64,000 bases of DNA, from contig CM067311.1 in NCBI GenBank assembly GCA_034231615.1, positions 27,122,015 through 27,186,014 on the forward strand, in the 5' to 3' direction. Below, in pieces: positions 60,301 through 62,153 of the stretch. How positions within the stretch are numbered: the stretch's first letter is position 1; each line of letters begins with the position of its first letter. Below the pieces are notes generated by a model. The model had not been told where the DNA came from, made no database searches, and saw only the letters and a list, made by a program, of their open reading frames with translations. This DNA comes from Meghimatium bilineatum (Eukaryota > Mollusca > Gastropoda > Stylommatophora > Philomycidae). Position numbers and translations under genes: made by a program.

Positions 60301-62153
60301 TTTAAAAAAAACGGTACAGTATCTAGTGAAACATCTGCAGCAGCTCATAGGCGGATAGAAAGATGTACAGAAAGATATAGACAGATCAAGCACCATCTTA
60401 AGTGATCATCCTATGTCCAACCTAAGGACCAGGACCCTTGGAACTTGTGTTATGAATTTGCTCTAGAGACAAAACAAATGTATTTTTCCGAGACAAAATA
60501 ACTAAACTTACAGGTCGACAAGAACCAGTGTTGACACTGGTAAACTAGCATATGCTTGCATGGTTTGGTTATATATTCTACATATACTCTACAAATTGTT
60601 CAACACTTGCCACATAGTTAGTTACTTTGTTAATGACTTACTTAGTTAGTTATTAAGTTAGTTACTTAGTTGCCTGAGTAGTTACTTAGTTATTTACATA
60701 GTTACTTAGTTTTGTACTTAGATACTTAGTCAGCTAATTAGGTAGTTACTTAGTTATTTAGTTAGTTAGTTCCTTTTGGGTCAAAGATGGTGCACAGGAT
60801 AGTAGTAATTTCTTTCTCTGTTGAGCTCCTCAACGTGCAGTTGCTGTAGTTCTTCTGTATTGCTTATGACCCAATTGATCTTTCTCTGTTTGTTTGTTCT
60901 ATGTAGTTTATTTTGGGCGACCTACTTTTCTTTTTCCCTCTGCCTTCCACATGAAGGTTTGTTTGGGAAATTTGTTTTTATCCATTCTAAGTACATGGCT
61001 AGTGTAATTCTAACAACTTCGTTTTATAAAATGATATTCAAATTCTAGTATTTTGACCAAAAGACCTTTAAGAACAAAAGACCTTTATTAAGTTTATTAA
61101 AACATTTAGAACTTTATTACTTTTAAAACTTGTAAAACAAAAGACCTTTATTAAGAACATAAGTAAATGGCACTATTCATCTGAGTTTTAAAACTTTAAA
61201 AGTTTTAAAAGTAATTAAAACTAGTATGGTTCGGACATGTATGTAGGCACGATTCCTTGTCAAAAACAATACTGCAGGGAACTGTCACGGGTGGAAGAAG
61301 CAGAGGCATGGATATACAAATAAAGGCATGGACAGACAACATCAAGAAATGGACAGGGCAAGATATTTCCACACTCATCCGCATCGCTGAGGATAGAATT
61401 TGCTGGAGGACTCTGTGTGCTGAAGCATCCAATGTGGTACCCCTACGACCCTGAAGGGTTACGGGTTTATTGATTGATTCAAATTCTTGGTTTGTTTCTT
61501 ATCTCGGTTTTAAAATCTATCCATTTTATGTTCAATATTCTTCAAAGATACTTCACAATTTAACAAGTTAGAATGACTTGCCAGTACATATAAATCAATG
61601 CTACTGTTTCTGTAACAAAGGATATTTCATGGTGGTGACTTGTTTGTTTAAGCTACCGATTAGCTGCAAATAGCAAGAAAATAAGTACACAACATACTTC
61701 ATTTTGAACTGGAAATGGAAACCACATACATATTTCAAAGAAAAATCATAATGCAGCAAACGGGATTTGAACCAAGTCCACTCAGATGGCACCCACTTGC
61801 CTCTCAAGTCAATGTGTTTTCCATCATTGACCATACTGCATTCCATAAAGGAGAATGAACTAGGTTGCGAGACAAATGGGTGCTATCTGAGTGGACCTGG
61901 TTCAAATCTTGTTTGCTGCATTATTTTTTTAAAATAATAAATCCTCGGTGCTTTTATATTATTCATACATATTTTAAAACAATTCTTGTGTATTTTAACT
62001 TTTCCCTATACTCACTAGGTACCTGAGGGATACAAACAACATGCATTCAGTACCCAGAATTCCAGGTTCACCGTCTGACAGTACAGATAATGAACCAGAT
62101 AGCACATCTAGCTCTCCTCCAGAGATTAAACATTACTTTGGTTCATCAATCAG
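20420..62153 (+). CDS. SENP6/7: SENP6/SENP7-like SUMO protease, N-terminal part (17 exons, 3' end outside window)
   Basis: Overall span of one spliced gene; exons are listed separately. The 17 coding segments sum to 5,645 nt (1,881 codons plus 2 nt), every junction is GT-AG and every phase matches. SENP6/7-type enzymes are Ulp2-class cysteine proteases that remove or edit SUMO chains, mainly in the nucleus. The assignment rests on the order of features in the last five exons, which mirrors the family: basic tract, SIM-like VTISSDEDE (compare IILSSDDDD in vertebrate SENP6), an IRSVRVG segment, QPVLFLFLSP (compare KLPVVFLQ), DMKQKMVVIII, then a Ser/Pro linker. The protease domain itself is absent here. 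The N-terminal part alone is longer than whole vertebrate SENP6 (about 1,100 residues). The alternative, that exons 1-10 belong to another gene, is unlikely given the unbroken phase but not excluded without transcripts. Confidence 0.72.
20690..20965 (-). mobile_element. Diverged LINE 3' fragment (post-RNase H region)
   Basis: On the minus strand it shows the same cysteine-cluster and EQVIIL-type region as the LINE at 24226 (bases around 20810-20965 give a CPCGQAAQ-like peptide). Indels prevent a continuous frame. Lies in intron 1 just after exon 1. Confidence 0.6.
21060..21930 (+). mobile_element. RNase H LINE relic, third family
   Basis: Scattered frames in intron 1 on the + strand. FIFVPGHAGVRVNERADRFA (21523-21705) is the RNase H C-terminal motif with conserved His and Asp. 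After a frameshift, VNQLCTGTVSQRVMAATLKE and FEHLWTCPECSD (21722-21919) form the tail. The middle is damaged and no RT is seen. Confidence 0.75.
22110..22355 (+). repeat. Tandem array of ~40-bp units, intron 1
   Basis: Six to seven units of the type TTACTCTTAGTGTACATACC plus CAAAAACAATATCA. After about 155 bp of other sequence, a further 1.5 units appear at 22510-22577, so an insertion may have split the array. Confidence 0.85.
22944..24100 (+). CDS. SENP6/7: SENP6/7-like exon 2: Q/S/P/H-rich disordered region with acidic C-terminus
   Basis: Codes residues 35 to about 420. The acceptor is TTTCTTTCAG|GCTGAC (phase 0) and the donor GA|GTGAGT (phase 2). The sequence is dominated by Ser, Gln, Pro, His and Asn with no recognisable fold, and ends in an acidic, Tyr-containing stretch (MYYDDEEGDEEMDEIDEEEM). 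It is continuously open for 386 codons despite its length, which supports purifying selection on the frame. The acidic end leads straight into the acidic start of exon 3, so the two large exons form one disordered module. Confidence 0.8.
24190..26192 (-). mobile_element. Young 5'-truncated LINE with intact RT and RNase H
   Basis: Lies antisense in intron 2. It is flanked by a perfect 14-bp target-site duplication, ATCGTGTGTGTGAC, at 24176-24189 and 26193-26206, and its 3' end is a short (GAA)n tail (read as TTC at 24190-24206). The body starts inside the reverse transcriptase just before motif A, so the endonuclease and 5' end are missing. The undamaged frame and perfect duplication indicate a recent insertion. 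RNase H after RT points to the I/R1-type side of the non-LTR tree; clade placement needs a tree. Confidence 0.93.
24226..26181 (-). CDS. LINE reverse transcriptase-RNase H polyprotein (5' partial)
   Basis: Open from the element's 5' truncation to a stop at 24226. It begins in RT motif A (WIDLRKAFDKVW, with the catalytic Asp), then VPQGGVLSP and YADD (second catalytic Asp pair), a thumb region with YLGVTFDDKLTW, and a C-terminal RNase H. Counting from codon 26088, all RNase H catalytic residues are present: D373 (YTDGSA), E413 (AEIQ), D439 (LTDA), H476 (SHCG) and D486 (NEKAD). A Cys/His cluster (MCTCGQAV...KHILQEC) near the end may bind zinc. No frameshift or internal stop. It makes no complete element because the endonuclease is gone. 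Confidence 0.92.
   Translation of the reverse strand, partial: DAFQDKKLVLAAWIDLRKAFDKVWKEGLLKKLRNCRVSSRMYKWVKAYLHNRRARVQLDGRKSKKVLLRHGVPQGGVLSPTLFLVYINDLVAELPHGIKVAMYADDLVIWCTEEHATVATKQIQRAIDALTLWANRWCVSINTDKCSTTLFTLSPKQKAGHIKIDGELLKEDKQPTYLGVTFDDKLTWKQHINKATTKARRKLAILRKLSGTTWGASGNILSKVYQQGIRPHLEYGSAAWCPASNTTLQDLDKVQNQALRIMLGAMKSTPIAEMQKMGRMQTLGERRDTKVLIQAEKFQCMPSHPMKERFQNLAMGRLKRSSFIHQAKRLRRQLTDLPEVDSSLRSVPEQTPWSERHGMPIYIQTHVKGILSEDEQNSVQRRTVTLSFLDEEYPQDIWVRVYTDGSAQNAVRNGGAGVYIEYPHKPRDTIRTPTGKFCNNYDAEIQAITVAAKKLLNSNSDLQPVVFLTDARSVLQALQSGKLTDLKKLLSELSYQYRVTMQWIPSHCGIPGNEKADQLAKEGAAEDQPDIPITYHQKKQMIKSIRKPQTPTQDDYHIMNRSEQVIILRLRTGHNRLRSHMYTKFKIGNTAMCTCGQAVQSAKHILQECSEHETLRQTYWPEETTLESKLYGTLYELQKTVSFIKETELQI
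26222..26725 (+). mobile_element. Interspersed repeat R490 (type unknown), intron 2
   Basis: About 490 bp: TTCTAATTCAGGGTGCAAAG, AGGCATGTTGTATGAGGTGA, AAATGGTCCCCATGGATGAA, TGGGTCAATAAACCTGGCAG, AGGATACTGCAGCACTGGAA, and ACCTGCTGACAGCTAAAGAG then ATTATTTCAT. Copies at 15200-15700 and (split) 57640-58810. No coding frame. It carries a diverged SINE A-like GGCATGTTGTATGAGGTGACTAAGG block near its 5' end. Confidence 0.7.
26951..27345 (-). mobile_element. Old diverged LINE 3' fragment, same family as 24190-26192
   Basis: Resembles the last ~400 bp of the intron-2 LINE, including YDYQIMSTSEQVTILHLRKG in a residual frame at 27074-27268, corresponding to the post-RNase H region. Several indels. It lies about 760 bp beyond the young copy in the same orientation but has no shared duplication, so it is a separate, older insertion. 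Confidence 0.7.
28105..28215 (+). mobile_element. RTE-like LINE 3' scrap, intron 2
   Basis: About 100 bp matching the last part of the 2157 family (CAGAATGCATCACCAGGGCA, then TGTAGACAACCTTTAATGCC). Confidence 0.55.
28570..30708 (+). CDS. SENP6/7: SENP6/7-like exon 3: long Q/P/S-rich disordered region with 7-residue repeats
   Basis: Codes residues about 420-1133 (714 codons) in one unbroken frame. Junctions are AACAG|A (completing GAA) and CAA|GTAAGT (phase 2). It opens with a charged segment that looks helical (ESSLLEELRCCEDDIRYQEI; VDPEEIEEML) and then an acidic patch. A long Gln/Pro/Ser/Asn-rich tract without predicted fold follows. A helical-looking piece near residues 850-870 (LARLNVMYMQQILDKEIMAK) interrupts the disorder and may be a binding motif. 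Residues 998-1067 are ten tandem IGNTTQQ-type repeats. Such composition is common in chromatin and condensate proteins; its role here is unknown. Confidence 0.82.
30302..30511 (+). repeat. In-frame 21-bp coding minisatellite, ten units (IGNTTQQ)
   Basis: Ten 21-bp units encode IGNTTQQ x3, ITITTQQ, IGNTTQQ x5 and ICITPQH. Units differ mainly at synonymous sites (ACT/ACC/ACA Thr, CAA/CAG Gln), so the array is not freshly homogenised, yet the peptide is preserved. The 21-bp period keeps the frame when units are gained or lost. Confidence 0.95.
30940..31130 (+). mobile_element. SINE family C body copy, intron 3
   Basis: ACTCCCTGGGGATTATCGCT, GCTGTGAGTGGTACAGGACA and CAAGTACAATTAAGTCAACG follow the body of the 7178 copy. 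The tRNA-like head is not recognisable. Confidence 0.58.
31215..31860 (+). mobile_element. RTE-like LINE fragment, intron 3
   Basis: Decayed copy of the 2157 family: IITNDGRCETEVKG, CYIYSILIYGSETWTMSKQL and DAFEM.IYRRIGRTSWNKNQ are readable on the + strand with several frameshifts. Ends TGATGATTATG. Confidence 0.78.
31872..32085 (-). mobile_element. SINE family A copy, intron 3
   Basis: Reverse copy from ATGCTGAATAGCACAATGTA through CAGCTTGGCTGCAATATCTG to TTATGGCATCTATGGCTGG. It follows the RTE-like fragment directly. Confidence 0.68.
32090..32909. other. Intron 3 tail, nothing recognised
   Basis: Unique-looking sequence between a SINE and exon 4. No open frame or repeat identified. Confidence 0.45.
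32910..33091 (+). CDS. SENP6/7: SENP6/7-like exon 4
   Basis: Codes residues about 1133-1194. Acceptor is CTATGTCAG|G (completing AAG Lys); donor is AAAG|GTAGAT in phase 1. Unlike the flanking low-complexity exons it has a balanced, fold-like composition (KCIITGKGKQQGLTVNMVYQ, SLVLALWNGERFEDLK), with alternating hydrophobic strands and a conserved-looking WNG turn. It may be a small beta-rich module; I do not recognise the family. Confidence 0.78.
33735..34160 (+). mobile_element. mariner-type transposase relic, intron 4
   Basis: + strand, with frameshifts: YHDFIPTG.TVN, then LLHDNAPAH, TLEQHQYSPDLALADFFLIA, QFNDAYDVTNVTKQLREVSK and LWQKYVFAKRNCFEGN. HDNAPAH and YSPDL..DFFL are hallmark mariner-family blocks around the second and third catalytic acidic residues. 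The N-terminal half and inverted repeats are not recognisable. Confidence 0.82.
34440..34525 (+). mobile_element. RTE-like LINE 3' scrap, intron 4
   Basis: GAAATCTGTTGTAGCCAACC followed by GATGTTGAGACAGAACTTGATGAT corresponds to the 3' end of the 2157 family. Confidence 0.55.
35190..35290 (+). repeat. 37-bp tandem repeat, about 2.7 units, intron 4
   Basis: GTTGTCATAAAGTCAAATAC plus ATGTATGGATAGTGATT repeated in tandem. Ends about 120 bp before exon 5. Confidence 0.85.
35409..35570 (+). CDS. SENP6/7: SENP6/7-like exon 5 (Lys/Glu-rich)
   Basis: Codes residues about 1194-1248. Acceptor is GTGTTCAG|TA (phase 1) and donor ATCACTG|GTAAAA (phase 1). The peptide starts VPLVNVKEHEKLQAEEVKGK and continues highly charged, probably helical, then becomes polar. 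VPLVNVKEHE is a weak SIM-like hydrophobic-acidic pattern. Confidence 0.74.
35763..35871 (+). CDS. SENP6/7: SENP6/7-like exon 6
   Basis: Codes residues about 1248-1284. Acceptor is TTTATTAG|CC (phase 1), donor ACTAG|GTCAGT (phase 2). The peptide is Gln/Thr/Ser/Pro-rich (GQSAPTTQSGLLPNEKSGPD...), consistent with linker. The call depends on phase continuity and good splice sites; no domain is visible. Confidence 0.66.
35928..36110 (-). mobile_element. SINE family A, partial, intron 6
   Basis: TTCTTCTGATTAGCAGGATG then TAGTCCAGAAAATAGGATGC and GATTTACAGCCACATTGAGA. The 5' blocks are decayed. Confidence 0.6.
36560..36670 (+). CDS. SENP6/7: SENP6/7-like exon 7
   Basis: Codes residues about 1284-1321. 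Acceptor is TTTTCTCAG|T (phase 2), donor CAGAG|GTAATG (phase 2). The peptide contains TCPSTVLVGSSKFQAEFMHT, a mixed hydrophobic sequence between linkers. No family recognised. Because entry and exit phases match (2/2), the exon could be skipped without breaking the frame. Confidence 0.7.
37264..37366. repeat. (ATATT)n microsatellite, about 20 units, intron 7
   Basis: An uninterrupted pentanucleotide run of about 100 bp with sharp edges (GCAGTATATT... then ATTATTATATATAAAA). Perfect units imply recent slippage. Confidence 0.95.
37745..37800 (-). mobile_element. RTE-like LINE 3' scrap, intron 7
   Basis: CATCATCATCAAGTGCCGTC and AACGAAGGTTGGCTGCAAT are the reverse complement of the 2157-family 3' end. 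Confidence 0.55.
37933..38013 (+). CDS. SENP6/7: SENP6/7-like exon 8
   Basis: Codes residues about 1321-1348. Acceptor is GATCATACAG|T (weak polypyrimidine tract, phase 2), donor CAACAAAA|GTATGT (phase 2). The peptide includes SAPESHPYPGLNTSIEFGQS. Short, but open and phase-compatible. Symmetric 2/2 phase makes it a possible cassette exon. Confidence 0.6.
39096..39151 (+). CDS. SENP6/7: SENP6/7-like exon 9 (micro-exon-sized)
   Basis: 56-nt exon for residues about 1348-1367. The acceptor follows a C/T-rich tract ending TTTTTCAACTTTTAG|A (phase 2); donor is CCAAG|GTAAGT (phase 1). The peptide is TSDDASLNQSTYIKPLPQ. A long CT-dinucleotide run starts about 140 bp downstream. Confidence 0.62.
39289..39333 (+). 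repeat. (CT)n microsatellite, intron 9
   Basis: About 22 CT units inside a longer pyrimidine tract (39262-39348), 110-200 bp downstream of exon 9's donor. Confidence 0.95.
39885..40043 (+). mobile_element. SINE family B, intron 9
   Basis: GTCGGGCCATTGGCGCAAAT, AAAACGGCGACACAACGCAT, TTCCATTCTCTGGACTACAT, AGGACCATGGTCCTAATACA, GAGATATCCAGTGGGAGTTT, then GAATGAACGG and an (AGA)n tail. Its last ~90 bp resemble the 3' part of family A, so the two share a tail. Confidence 0.75.
40265..40870 (-). mobile_element. RTE-like LINE fragment, inverted, intron 9
   Basis: Reverse complement of the 2157 family, starting at the 3' end (ATCATTATCAAGTGCCATCT) and running through LKTLLNGKVLWRRARYNRDT and the thumb region to about 40870. 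Many indels. Confidence 0.75.
40965..41507 (+). repeat. Minisatellite of about 28-bp units ending at exon 10's splice acceptor
   Basis: About 19 units of the type TTTGTTATCTATGATGTTCTTGGTACAG, varying from 24 to 32 bp; early units have GTAAATACAG. The final unit runs into CCTTAG|GTACACC, the exon 10 acceptor. Most units end in GGTACAG after a T-rich stretch, which resembles a 3' splice site. Confidence 0.92.
41508..41578 (+). CDS. SENP6/7: SENP6/7-like exon 10 (acidic), acceptor at the edge of a minisatellite
   Basis: 71-nt exon for residues about 1367-1390. Acceptor is TACCTTAG|GT (phase 1), donor AATGAG|GTAATT (phase 0). It encodes an acidic peptide (QPVEEEEDDFLFKKPFNE). The whole upstream intron end is the 28-bp tandem array, so branch point and pyrimidine tract must lie within repeat units. 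Confidence 0.74.
41790..42020 (+). mobile_element. LINE family B 3' terminus (copy 3), intron 10
   Basis: Diverged copy with ACTACAGGGAACAGTCGAAG, a corrupted IAEDLNHWRILC region and a shortened tail GTGGTACCTCTGTTCGTTAT. Confidence 0.65.
42060..42660 (+). mobile_element. LINE RT-thumb remnant, intron 10
   Basis: Readable with frameshifts: LNHVSEFIYLGSIFSEDNKL, YQCQTWHFTKTLAKRITVCE, IKCLRKTMNV and RQQARWFDHVMRMEPTQPSL. An RTE-type C-terminal region from a lineage distinct from 2157. It ends where the piggyBac-like element at 42667 begins. Confidence 0.68.
42667..43601. mobile_element. piggyBac-like element 2, inverted copy of element 1, intron 10
   Basis: Begins TTAACCTTTAGGACCCTACG and ends CAGGGCTCTAAAGACTAA (terminal TTAA decayed to CTAA). 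The interior matches 18591-19499 in reverse orientation, sharing for example GGTCTAGGCC/GGCCTAGACC and the ATCATTTACCCATGCCA region. Confidence 0.82.
44147..44897. mobile_element. piggyBac-like element 3, intron 10
   Basis: TTAA at 44147 and 44894; the right end is ACACAGCGTGCTAAAGGTTAA and the left TTAAGGCCCTAG. The interior shares GCGATAACTTTTTTGTT and the AAATAAAGAATTAAATTC motif with element 1. An open frame at 44623-44976 has no recognisable domain and runs off the element. Confidence 0.68.
44980..45050 (+). mobile_element. Second-family LINE 3' scrap, inverted
   Basis: CAAAGGGCATGGGTCACTGG followed by AACCAACCAACC is the reverse complement of the 3' terminus seen at 8583, 18004 and 58965. 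Intron 10. Confidence 0.6.
45906..46269 (+). CDS. SENP6/7: SENP6/7-like exon 11: C4 zinc-binding-like motif plus RG-rich tract
   Basis: Codes residues 1391-1512. Acceptor is CCATCAG|AAT (phase 0), donor CTCCAG|GTCAGT (phase 1). It begins EDYFRVCQYCGYTSKNFKRC then EGC: Cys 1398, 1401, 1411 and 1414 form C-x2-C-x9-C-x2-C, the spacing of a compact zinc ribbon. A polar linker follows, then an RG/RGG tract at about 1483-1504 (RGRGRGSRGRSGRTRGGGLR), the type of sequence that binds nucleic acid and is methylated on arginine. The pairing of a C4 knuckle and RGG box inside a SENP6/7-like protein is not something I know from vertebrate members. Zinc and RNA/DNA binding are inferences. Confidence 0.82.
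46316..46515 (+). mobile_element. tRNA-derived SINE, family D, intron 11
   Basis: TGGTACGGTGCTGGGCTGTG and the B-box-like CCGAGTTTGAAACCCG begin it; the body AGGCAATTATGCATCCGGAC, AAAATCACTGCAGCCAAAAA and GCTGGGTTGATGGC recurs at 56110-56335. It starts only 47 bp after exon 11's donor. Confidence 0.65.
47813..47971 (+). CDS. SENP6/7: SENP6/7-like exon 12: basic NLS-like segment
   Basis: Codes residues about 1512-1565. Acceptor is TTCTTTTAACAG|GG (phase 1), donor GAGCCAG|GTAGGA (phase 1). A Ser/Asp-rich stretch (possible casein-kinase sites) is followed by dense basic residues at about 1542-1560 (KKRPARPKSK and PRKRKK), an apparent bipartite or doubled nuclear localisation signal. This fits the nuclear location of the SENP6/7 family. 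Confidence 0.82.
48179..49202. mobile_element. piggyBac-like element 4 with a transposase N-terminus remnant, intron 12
   Basis: Near-perfect ends: TTAACCTTTAGCAAGCTAAA and, inverted, TTAACCTTTAGCAAGCTGTG, with TTAA on both sides. The interior holds ATGGATGTCGATTCCGATGA at 48471, encoding MDVDSDEEEIVPFLEA, the acidic start typical of piggyBac-type transposases, followed by a large deletion and the A/T-rich 3' region shared with the other copies. Confidence 0.8.
49208..49400 (-). mobile_element. SINE family A, partial, directly after piggyBac-like element 4
   Basis: CTGGTTAGCAGAATGTAGTC, GCATGGTTTACAACTTAGCT and TGTTGACCCTGTAGAACATT are reverse SINE A blocks with insertions between. Confidence 0.55.
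49671..49932 (-). mobile_element. SINE family A copy, intron 12
   Basis: Full-length reverse copy from CTTTAGCGTTCATTCTCAAA to CTCCCCTTTCAGGTCTGGCA, including TTAGTCGCTTACTACGACAT. Confidence 0.75.
50370..50495 (+). mobile_element. SINE family B copy, intron 12
   Basis: ATCGGACCATTGGCACAAAT, GGTACATATCCATTATCTGT and ACCATTGTTCTGCTACAAGT. The tail is decayed. Confidence 0.62.
50738..51012 (-). mobile_element. SINE family A copy, intron 12
   Basis: Reverse copy with ATGCTAGCAGTGTGTAGTCT, GTTTACAGCTTGGCTGTGAT, TGATCCTCTATGGAATAGAA and CCATTTCAAGCCAGGCAACA in order. Confidence 0.72.
51172..52275 (-). mobile_element. Degenerate copy of the intron-2 LINE (RNase H portion)
   Basis: Same 3' end as the element at 24190 (GAA-type tail, then the CTTGAAACATGTCTATAT region), followed by matching RNase H and thumb sequence. 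The longest remaining frame (51923-52150) encodes RSSFIHQAIRLCRQRTDLPE and IQTHMKGILNEDEQNSVQRR, near-identical to the young copy. Small deletions and stops break the RNase H catalytic region. It is truncated near 52275, upstream of the thumb start. Confidence 0.85.
52330..53165 (-). mobile_element. RT tail/RNase H LINE relic carrying a nested foldback element
   Basis: Minus-strand peptides ARLDKIQNEAM (about 53110-53150; end of RT thumb) and EVWALIADNTEENDVIIYT and NLKMEIKAMMEAL (52430-52570; RNase H start and Glu motif) show a decayed LINE. The two halves are split by the palindromic insertion at 52828-53023. Intron 12. Confidence 0.65.
52828..53023. repeat. Long palindrome (foldback element) nested in a LINE relic
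   Basis: Two arms of about 90 bp are inverted copies: left TGAGCTCAGGCATATCTTAA through GACCTCTGCTC-complement to about 52918; right from about 52932 to TTTGCCTGAACTCA at 53023. The centre is only about 12 bp. Both arms contain the ATTCATTCATTTT and GATCTCTCCAATTCTGTC modules. One arm also occurs alone at 14318-14395. Confidence 0.85.
53283..53458 (+). CDS. SENP6/7: SENP6/7-like exon 13: SIM-like motif
   Basis: Codes residues about 1565-1623. Acceptor is TTTCTGATTTAG|TT (phase 1), donor GATGAG|GTAAAT (phase 0). It opens with VTVTISSDEDE, a hydrophobic core followed by Ser and acidic residues: a textbook SUMO-interaction motif pattern, placed where vertebrate SENP6 has its IILSSDDDD. A Ser/Pro-rich linker follows, then INAFGRFRRVLMEDE. 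Confidence 0.82.
53565..54018 (+). mobile_element. RTE-like LINE fragment, intron 13
   Basis: The frame at 53676-54011 encodes YRRIGRTSWKEKELNNEVLK, IKIRQIKYFGHIKRHDTLLK, TLLEGKVKGKRARGRQRYVW and SVAANLYCRNGTR. Here the KIR codon is followed by CAA where the 2157 copy has TAA, showing that the stop in that copy is a later mutation. Confidence 0.82.
54225..54840 (+). mobile_element. Second Penelope-like fragment, intron 13
   Basis: GGAGACTTGGAGACCCATTC encodes the GRLGDPFCEHLYSMKKT region of the GIY-YIG nuclease, and the right end TTATTAGCAAAACTTCATTA matches the right end of the copy at 57841. The region between is diverged. Confidence 0.58.
55584..55815 (+). CDS. SENP6/7: SENP6/7-like exon 14: poly-acidic run and start of the pre-catalytic region
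   Basis: Codes residues 1624 to about 1701. Acceptor is ATATTTGTAG|GAT (phase 0), donor GTCAGAT|GTAAGT (phase 1). Gln-rich start, then an acidic run (EEDEDEDDDEDDDDDE), then YEIDIRSVRVGSMRTQPEGP and a beta-type segment (LLINLQGVCFKVRC). The last part lines up by pattern with the vertebrate SENP6 segment around SIRVGTL, which precedes the protease domain. Confidence 0.84.
56105..56335 (+). mobile_element. tRNA-derived SINE, family D, intron 14
   Basis: CCAGGTTCAATTCCCACTAT (B box), AGGCAGTTGTGCCCCTTGAC, GAAAATGATTGCAACCAAAA and ACTGGGTTTGTTACATCC follow the 46316 copy. The A-box region is decayed. Confidence 0.62.
56560..56722 (+). repeat. 33-bp tandem repeat, four to five units, intron 14
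   Basis: Units of ATTTCTCCATTATTGTTCTC plus TAATTTATTTCAT. The first is diverged and the last is partial. Pyrimidine-rich, about 270 bp before exon 15. Confidence 0.9.
56991..57176 (+). CDS. SENP6/7: SENP6/7-like exon 15: pre-catalytic region
   Basis: Codes residues about 1701-1763. Acceptor is TTGTCTTCTCTACAG|CT (phase 1), donor AGCACAG|GTATGT (phase 1). It contains EILAQDVEQVKFFSGQTQPV and LFLFLSPECGEILR, resembling by pattern the DLTKCEWCNVRKLPVVFLQ segment of vertebrate SENP6 (two strands and a helix of a PH-like fold, by inference). It ends DDEYFDPSST. Confidence 0.84.
57640..58812 (+). mobile_element. Interspersed repeat R490, third copy, split by a Penelope-like fragment
   Basis: The left part is 57640-57840 (TTCTAGATCAGGGTGCAAAA ... 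AAATGGTCCCCATGGATGAC) and the right part 58430-58812 (GACTGAGAGAAGCAG ... GCTCACAGCTAAAGGAATTA). Together they equal the other two copies; the interior belongs to the Penelope-like element at 57841-58425. Confidence 0.72.
57841..58425 (+). mobile_element. Penelope-like element 3' fragment with GIY-YIG endonuclease remnant
   Basis: The frame at 57756-57998 encodes SIICKSCTMTYIDETSRRLA, DHFCEHLHSIKH and YPVDIHFNGTGH; after a stop come VTAIKACFSD and LENCYIYEFDTLKPLGTDER. This matches the C-terminal GIY-YIG nuclease of Penelope-like retroelements (YIGET.RRL..RF.EHL...HFN..GH). The usual YIGET is YIDET here. It interrupts another repeat (57640-58810), with ATGACT on both sides as a possible target duplication. 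Confidence 0.78.
58965..59105 (-). mobile_element. Second-family LINE 3' terminal scrap
   Basis: About 135 bp matching the last bases of the LINE copies at 8583 and 18004 (GGTTGGTTGCTGATTCTGTG onwards). Lies in intron 15, directly before a scrap of another repeat. Confidence 0.7.
59108..59210 (+). mobile_element. LINE family B 3' scrap, intron 15
   Basis: Begins GAAATCGCTGGAGGACAATG and continues through GCATCCAATGTGGTAGCCTT to the family's GACGGGTTACAGGTTTATGG tail. Confidence 0.65.
59180..59400 (-). mobile_element. LINE C-terminal remnant, intron 15
   Basis: The frame at 59183-59389 encodes FIKRQQIKWFAHISRLPSDS, IPRQAMLHRYSEGRPRG and KRCLQKISS, matching RTE-type pol ends. It sits about 50 bp before the acceptor of exon 16. 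Confidence 0.65.
59440..59662 (+). CDS. SENP6/7: SENP6/7-like exon 16: pre-catalytic region
   Basis: Codes residues about 1763-1837. Acceptor is GATTGTATTTCAG|AC (phase 1), donor AAACGAAG|GTAAGA (phase 2). DMKQKMVVIIIECFNYMPHE followed by an amphipathic helix and FIEELTEESANDLL matches the order seen in vertebrate SENP6 (EEQYIILIFQNGLD, a helix, then FFAKIPFEEANGRL). This is one of the clearest pieces of evidence for the family. Confidence 0.85.
60043..60245. repeat. Inverted-repeat element, intron 16
   Basis: Left arm AAATTTTGCTAATCACTGGT through TTATTAAGAACACAAGTAAA, and right arm (inverted) AAATTTTTCTAATCACTGGT through AAGAACACAACATAACACGA. The loop is about 30 bp. The core GACCAAAAGACCTTTATTAAGAAC recurs twice at 61055-61160. 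Confidence 0.75.
60612..60775 (+). repeat. Degenerate TTAGTTAC-type satellite, intron 16
   Basis: About 160 bp built from imperfect AGTTACTTAGTTAGTT words of 8-12 bp, too irregular to give one unit length. Confidence 0.85.
61040..61215. repeat. Degenerate repeats of the 60043 element core plus TTAAAA-rich DNA
   Basis: AAAAGACCTTTATTAAG occurs twice, with AACATAAGTAAATGGCACTA as in the left arm at 60043. The rest alternates TTTTAAAACTTTAAAAG palindromic runs. Confidence 0.6.
61210..61482 (+). mobile_element. LINE family B 3' terminus (best copy), intron 16
   Basis: An open frame at 61257-61454 encodes GTVTGGRSRGMDIQIKAWTD and RIAEDRICWRTLCAEASNVV, ending PLRP then stop. The tail is ACGACCCTGAAGGGTTACGG then GTTTATTGATTGATTC. 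The best preserved of six copies. Confidence 0.8.
61745..61930. repeat. Inverted pair of tRNA-like sequences (hairpin), intron 16
   Basis: Left arm ATGCAGCAAACGGGATTTGA and ACCAAGTCCACTCAGATGGC; right arm GCTATCTGAGTGGACCTGGT and TCAAATCTTGTTTGCTGCAT, about 60 bp each around a ~65-bp loop. Each arm carries a B-box-like GGTTCAAATC, so these look like two tRNA-derived SINE heads inverted to each other. Confidence 0.7.
62019..62153 (+). CDS. SENP6/7: SENP6/7-like exon 17: Ser/Pro linker, last exon in window
   Basis: Codes residues about 1837-1882. Acceptor is TTTCCCTATACTCACTAG|G (phase 2), donor ATCAG|GTACAC (phase 2). The Ser/Asp/Pro-rich linker PRIPGSPSDSTDNEPDSTSS ends in a hydrophobic-aromatic KHYFGSSI. 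In the family the protease domain follows soon after, so the next exon should start it. No segment in 62154-64000 encodes that start in the required phase. Confidence 0.78.
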
